DNA of 9,606 nt, from NCBI GenBank assembly GCA_015232735.1, contig JADFZC010000073.1, positions 1 to 9,606 of the forward strand, given 5' to 3'. Below, one piece after another: positions 7,340 through 9,606 of the stretch. The DNA is from Oligoflexales bacterium (GTDB lineage: Bacteria; Bdellovibrionota; Oligoflexia; Oligoflexales; Oligoflexaceae). Below the pieces are notes generated by a model. The model was given only the letters and a program-made list of their open reading frames with translations. It did no database searches and was not told where the DNA came from. The position numbers were made by a program, and so were the translations under genes. How positions within the stretch are numbered: the first letter of the stretch is position 1; each line of letters opens with the position of its first letter.

Positions 7340-9606
7340 CTATGCAACAACGTTGGCATCCGACATACCCTTTGATTTACCCATGCCGATAAAGTCATCA
7401 GGCTCACCGCACATCATCACAACCTGGGACCCCTCATGGGACTTTATGCCAAATTCATTGAAAAGCGCGGCCAGTGCCTCATCCGGATCCAAAAGGTATA
7501 TCCCCTCCCGCTCGTAAAGCCTCTGAAGCTCATCTGACACCATGCCGCCCCCCTTCCACGGGCCCCAGTTTATTGATATTGATTTTCCATCGATCTCCTT
7601 GTTGATCCACCTTGCTATCTGATCAAGGGCGCTGTTTGCCGCTGCATAGTCGGACTGTCCCATATTTCCAAACTCACCTACAATGCTGGAAAGGAACATC
7701 ACGTACTTTATTTCCCTCCTTATATTTCTCGCAATGCAAATGGCGCCTTTCACTTTTGTATCGAACACCTGTGAGAAATGTTCCGGCTGCTTGTCCCTGA
7801 TAAGCTTGTCGTTCAATATTCCGGCACCATGGATCAGGGCATCCAGGCGTCCATGCTTTTTGTATATCGAATCAATAAGAGATCCAAAGGCTTTTGTGCC
7901 CCTTATGTCCAGGGCATGGTATTTGACATGGGGACTGTGCCTGCGCATCTCCCTCAAATTGGAATGAAGTTCGCTGACGCCGATTATTTCATTACACTTT
8001 TCCTCTATGACCGAAGGTTTTGCAATACCGCTTTCAATGAGCATTCTTCTAAGATCGTTTCTGCTTTCGAATTTCAGGAAATTCTCCATATCGGCAGGGA
8101 TCTTCAAGGAGGATCTTCCCACAATATGAAGGGAACACCTGTACCTGCGGGCCAGCTCCAATGCGATCTTCCCTGTAATGCCCTTTCCGCCTCCGGTCAA
8201 AAGTACGACGGATTTTTCATCAAGCAGCATGGGCTCGGCGGGTGCCCCGTCAAAGGGTCTCTCCCTGTAAACGGGAACATGGCAGACACCCTGTGAAAGC
8301 GCCATGCTTACAGGCATGTCCTTAAATGTTATTATGTCATATGCCTTATCGACAATCTCATCCCTGTTGTCCTTCAAATTTATGTCGACAACCCTTGCCG
8401 AAAGCCCGGGGTACTCCTTGATTGCGGTTTTTAAAAGCCCGGTATAACCCAAAGATGATTCCCACTCGTCTATTGCGGATACAGGGGAAAATCTTCCTCC
8501 TCCGAAAGAAGTGAAAACTGCAAGATGCCTGAGGTCGTTTTCAAGGATCTTTTTAAGGAATGGGAAAAAAGCCTTGACATCCGATGATTTTGACGCCCTT
8601 CCGATGGATGAAAGATGAACCAAATAGGACAAGGCCGGATCAAATCCCTTGTCTGCAAGCTTATCCAGGACAAGCACATCATACCCGGATCTTCTGAGCT
8701 TTTTCGTAAGGTCCTTTGCTATTCCATAACCGTCTTCCGTGATGACGATCCTCTTGCCGGCAATCAAACCGGGTTTTTCATCCCTGAACTCATACTCCCT
8801 GGCAATTACGTCAAACCTTCTGATTGGATGAATATCCGCTTCCCCCGAAATTGATCCGCCTCTTTCAGCCTCCCCGGAAACAGCCTCTGTTATTCCGCTC
8901 TCTTTCATTTCCCGTGTCAGCAGTTCACAAATCTCCCTGAGCGTTTTGAGCTTGGAGAGCTCCTTCAGGAATTTCTGCACATCCTCCTCGCTGACATTCC
9001 TGCCCGGGAACATCTCGAAGAACTTCGAGAGTATCTCTATTCTCTTTATGGAATCTATTCCAAGGTCGGCCTCCATTTTCAAATCAGGGTCGAGCATGTC
9101 CAGAGGATATCCGGTTTTTTCACTTACGACACTTAAAAACATGTCGGAGATGCTCTCTTTCTTTTCCTCAGGTTTTGCCTCTTTTCCCTTTTCATCCTCA
9201 GGCTGGGTCAGCCTTACCGGTTCCCTGTCCCTCGATACTGAGACATCAGCCACTACAGGCGGCTGAACCGCATAAGAGGGATTGCCGGCAAGGAGGGTGA
9301 TCATTACATCCCTTTGAGCCGAAACGATTTCCCTCATGGACCTCAGGTATTCGACCATGATCTCGTCCCTGTCTCCTGCGACAACGGGGATATTGTTTAT
9401 CCTGGCTGTCTTTCCAATATCCTTTATGGAATGTCCTGGATTTGATCCATCAGCCGGCCATGCGGAATATCCATTGACATACCAGATATTTTTCTGGTCA
9501 TTCTTCAAAAACAGAGAAGAGTCAAGATCAAGAAATCTTGCATCCCTGTCCGCATACAGGATTTCCGTATCGACGCCTATGCCAAGCGTCGCAAGTTTCC
9601 CTACAG
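7340..9606 (-). CDS. Polyketide synthase, C-terminal part: AT linker, ACP, KR (partial)
   Basis: C-terminal 754 residues of a large synthase. The frame is open to the right edge, so the N-terminus, presumably KS and AT, lies outside. An in-frame TTG at 9508 should not be taken as the start, because coding sequence continues upstream of it (LGIGVDTEILYADRDARFLD). Numbering from the edge, residues 1-50 look like the end of an AT domain and its linker. The helix about 84-106 (YLRSMREIVSAQRDVMITLL) precedes a Lys/Glu-rich linker. An ACP spans about 150-232 with phosphopantetheine Ser185 (codon 9052-9050) in EADLGIDSIKRIEIL. Then come a structural KR half (about 280-460) and a catalytic KR with TGGGKGITG (470-478), K617, S640, Y653 and N657 (GQSDYAAAN). 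HGAGILNDKLIRDK resembles PfaA/HglE-type KRs. No dehydratase follows; the gene ends 42 residues after the final VSDELQRLYEREG region. It probably builds a hydroxylated chain. Confidence 0.88.
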   Translation of the reverse strand, partial: VGKLATLGIGVDTEILYADRDARFLDLDSSLFLKNDQKNIWYVNGYSAWPADGSNPGHSIKDIGKTARINNIPVVAGDRDEIMVEYLRSMREIVSAQRDVMITLLAGNPSYAVQPPVVADVSVSRDREPVRLTQPEDEKGKEAKPEEKKESISDMFLSVVSEKTGYPLDMLDPDLKMEADLGIDSIKRIEILSKFFEMFPGRNVSEEDVQKFLKELSKLKTLREICELLTREMKESGITEAVSGEAERGGSISGEADIHPIRRFDVIAREYEFRDEKPGLIAGKRIVITEDGYGIAKDLTKKLRRSGYDVLVLDKLADKGFDPALSYLVHLSSIGRASKSSDVKAFFPFLKKILENDLRHLAVFTSFGGGRFSPVSAIDEWESSLGYTGLLKTAIKEYPGLSARVVDINLKDNRDEIVDKAYDIITFKDMPVSMALSQGVCHVPVYRERPFDGAPAEPMLLDEKSVVLLTGGGKGITGKIALELARRYRCSLHIVGRSSLKIPADMENFLKFESRNDLRRMLIESGIAKPSVIEEKCNEIIGVSELHSNLREMRRHSPHVKYHALDIRGTKAFGSLIDSIYKKHGRLDALIHGAGILNDKLIRDKQPEHFSQVFDTKVKGAICIARNIRREIKYVMFLSSIVGEFGNMGQSDYAAANSALDQIARWINKEIDGKSISINWGPWKGGGMVSDELQRLYEREGIYLLDPDEALAALFNEFGIKSHEGSQVVMMCGEPDDFIGMGKSKGMSDANVVA

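Overview
The window looks like chromosomal DNA of a Gram-negative, probably anaerobic deltaproteobacterial (Desulfobacterota-like) organism. This is an inference. It rests on moderate GC, paired small heat shock genes, a receiver-TPR protein beside a stand-alone receiver, an exported solute-binding protein without a transporter, and a polyketide synthase whose ACP and KR resemble the PfaA/HglE (polyunsaturated fatty acid and glycolipid) type. There are seven protein-coding genes. No RNA gene, CRISPR array, insertion sequence or phage gene was seen.

Left part, plus strand (124-2797): two adjacent Hsp20-family chaperones probably form one transcription unit, which ends at a strong GC hairpin. 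After a 190-base intergenic region come a protein with an N-terminal receiver domain that has lost two of its switch residues, fused to TPR repeats, and then a canonical single-domain response regulator. No histidine kinase is in view.

Middle, minus strand (2877-3671): a periplasmic family-3 solute-binding protein with a signal peptide, convergent with the response regulators and probably with its own promoter.

Right part, minus strand (3829-9606): an apparent three-gene operon. In transcription order it holds the C-terminal part of a large modular/iterative polyketide synthase (post-AT linker, one ACP, KR; its N-terminus lies beyond the right edge), a NodU/TobZ-type carbamoyltransferase 21 bases downstream, and a polytopic membrane protein of GT-C glycosyltransferase type 4 bases further on. 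Together they suggest a pathway that builds a reduced polyketide or long acyl chain, O-carbamoylates it, or a sugar attached to it, and possibly glycosylates or exports it at the membrane. The product is unknown, and this operon is the most interesting part of the window.
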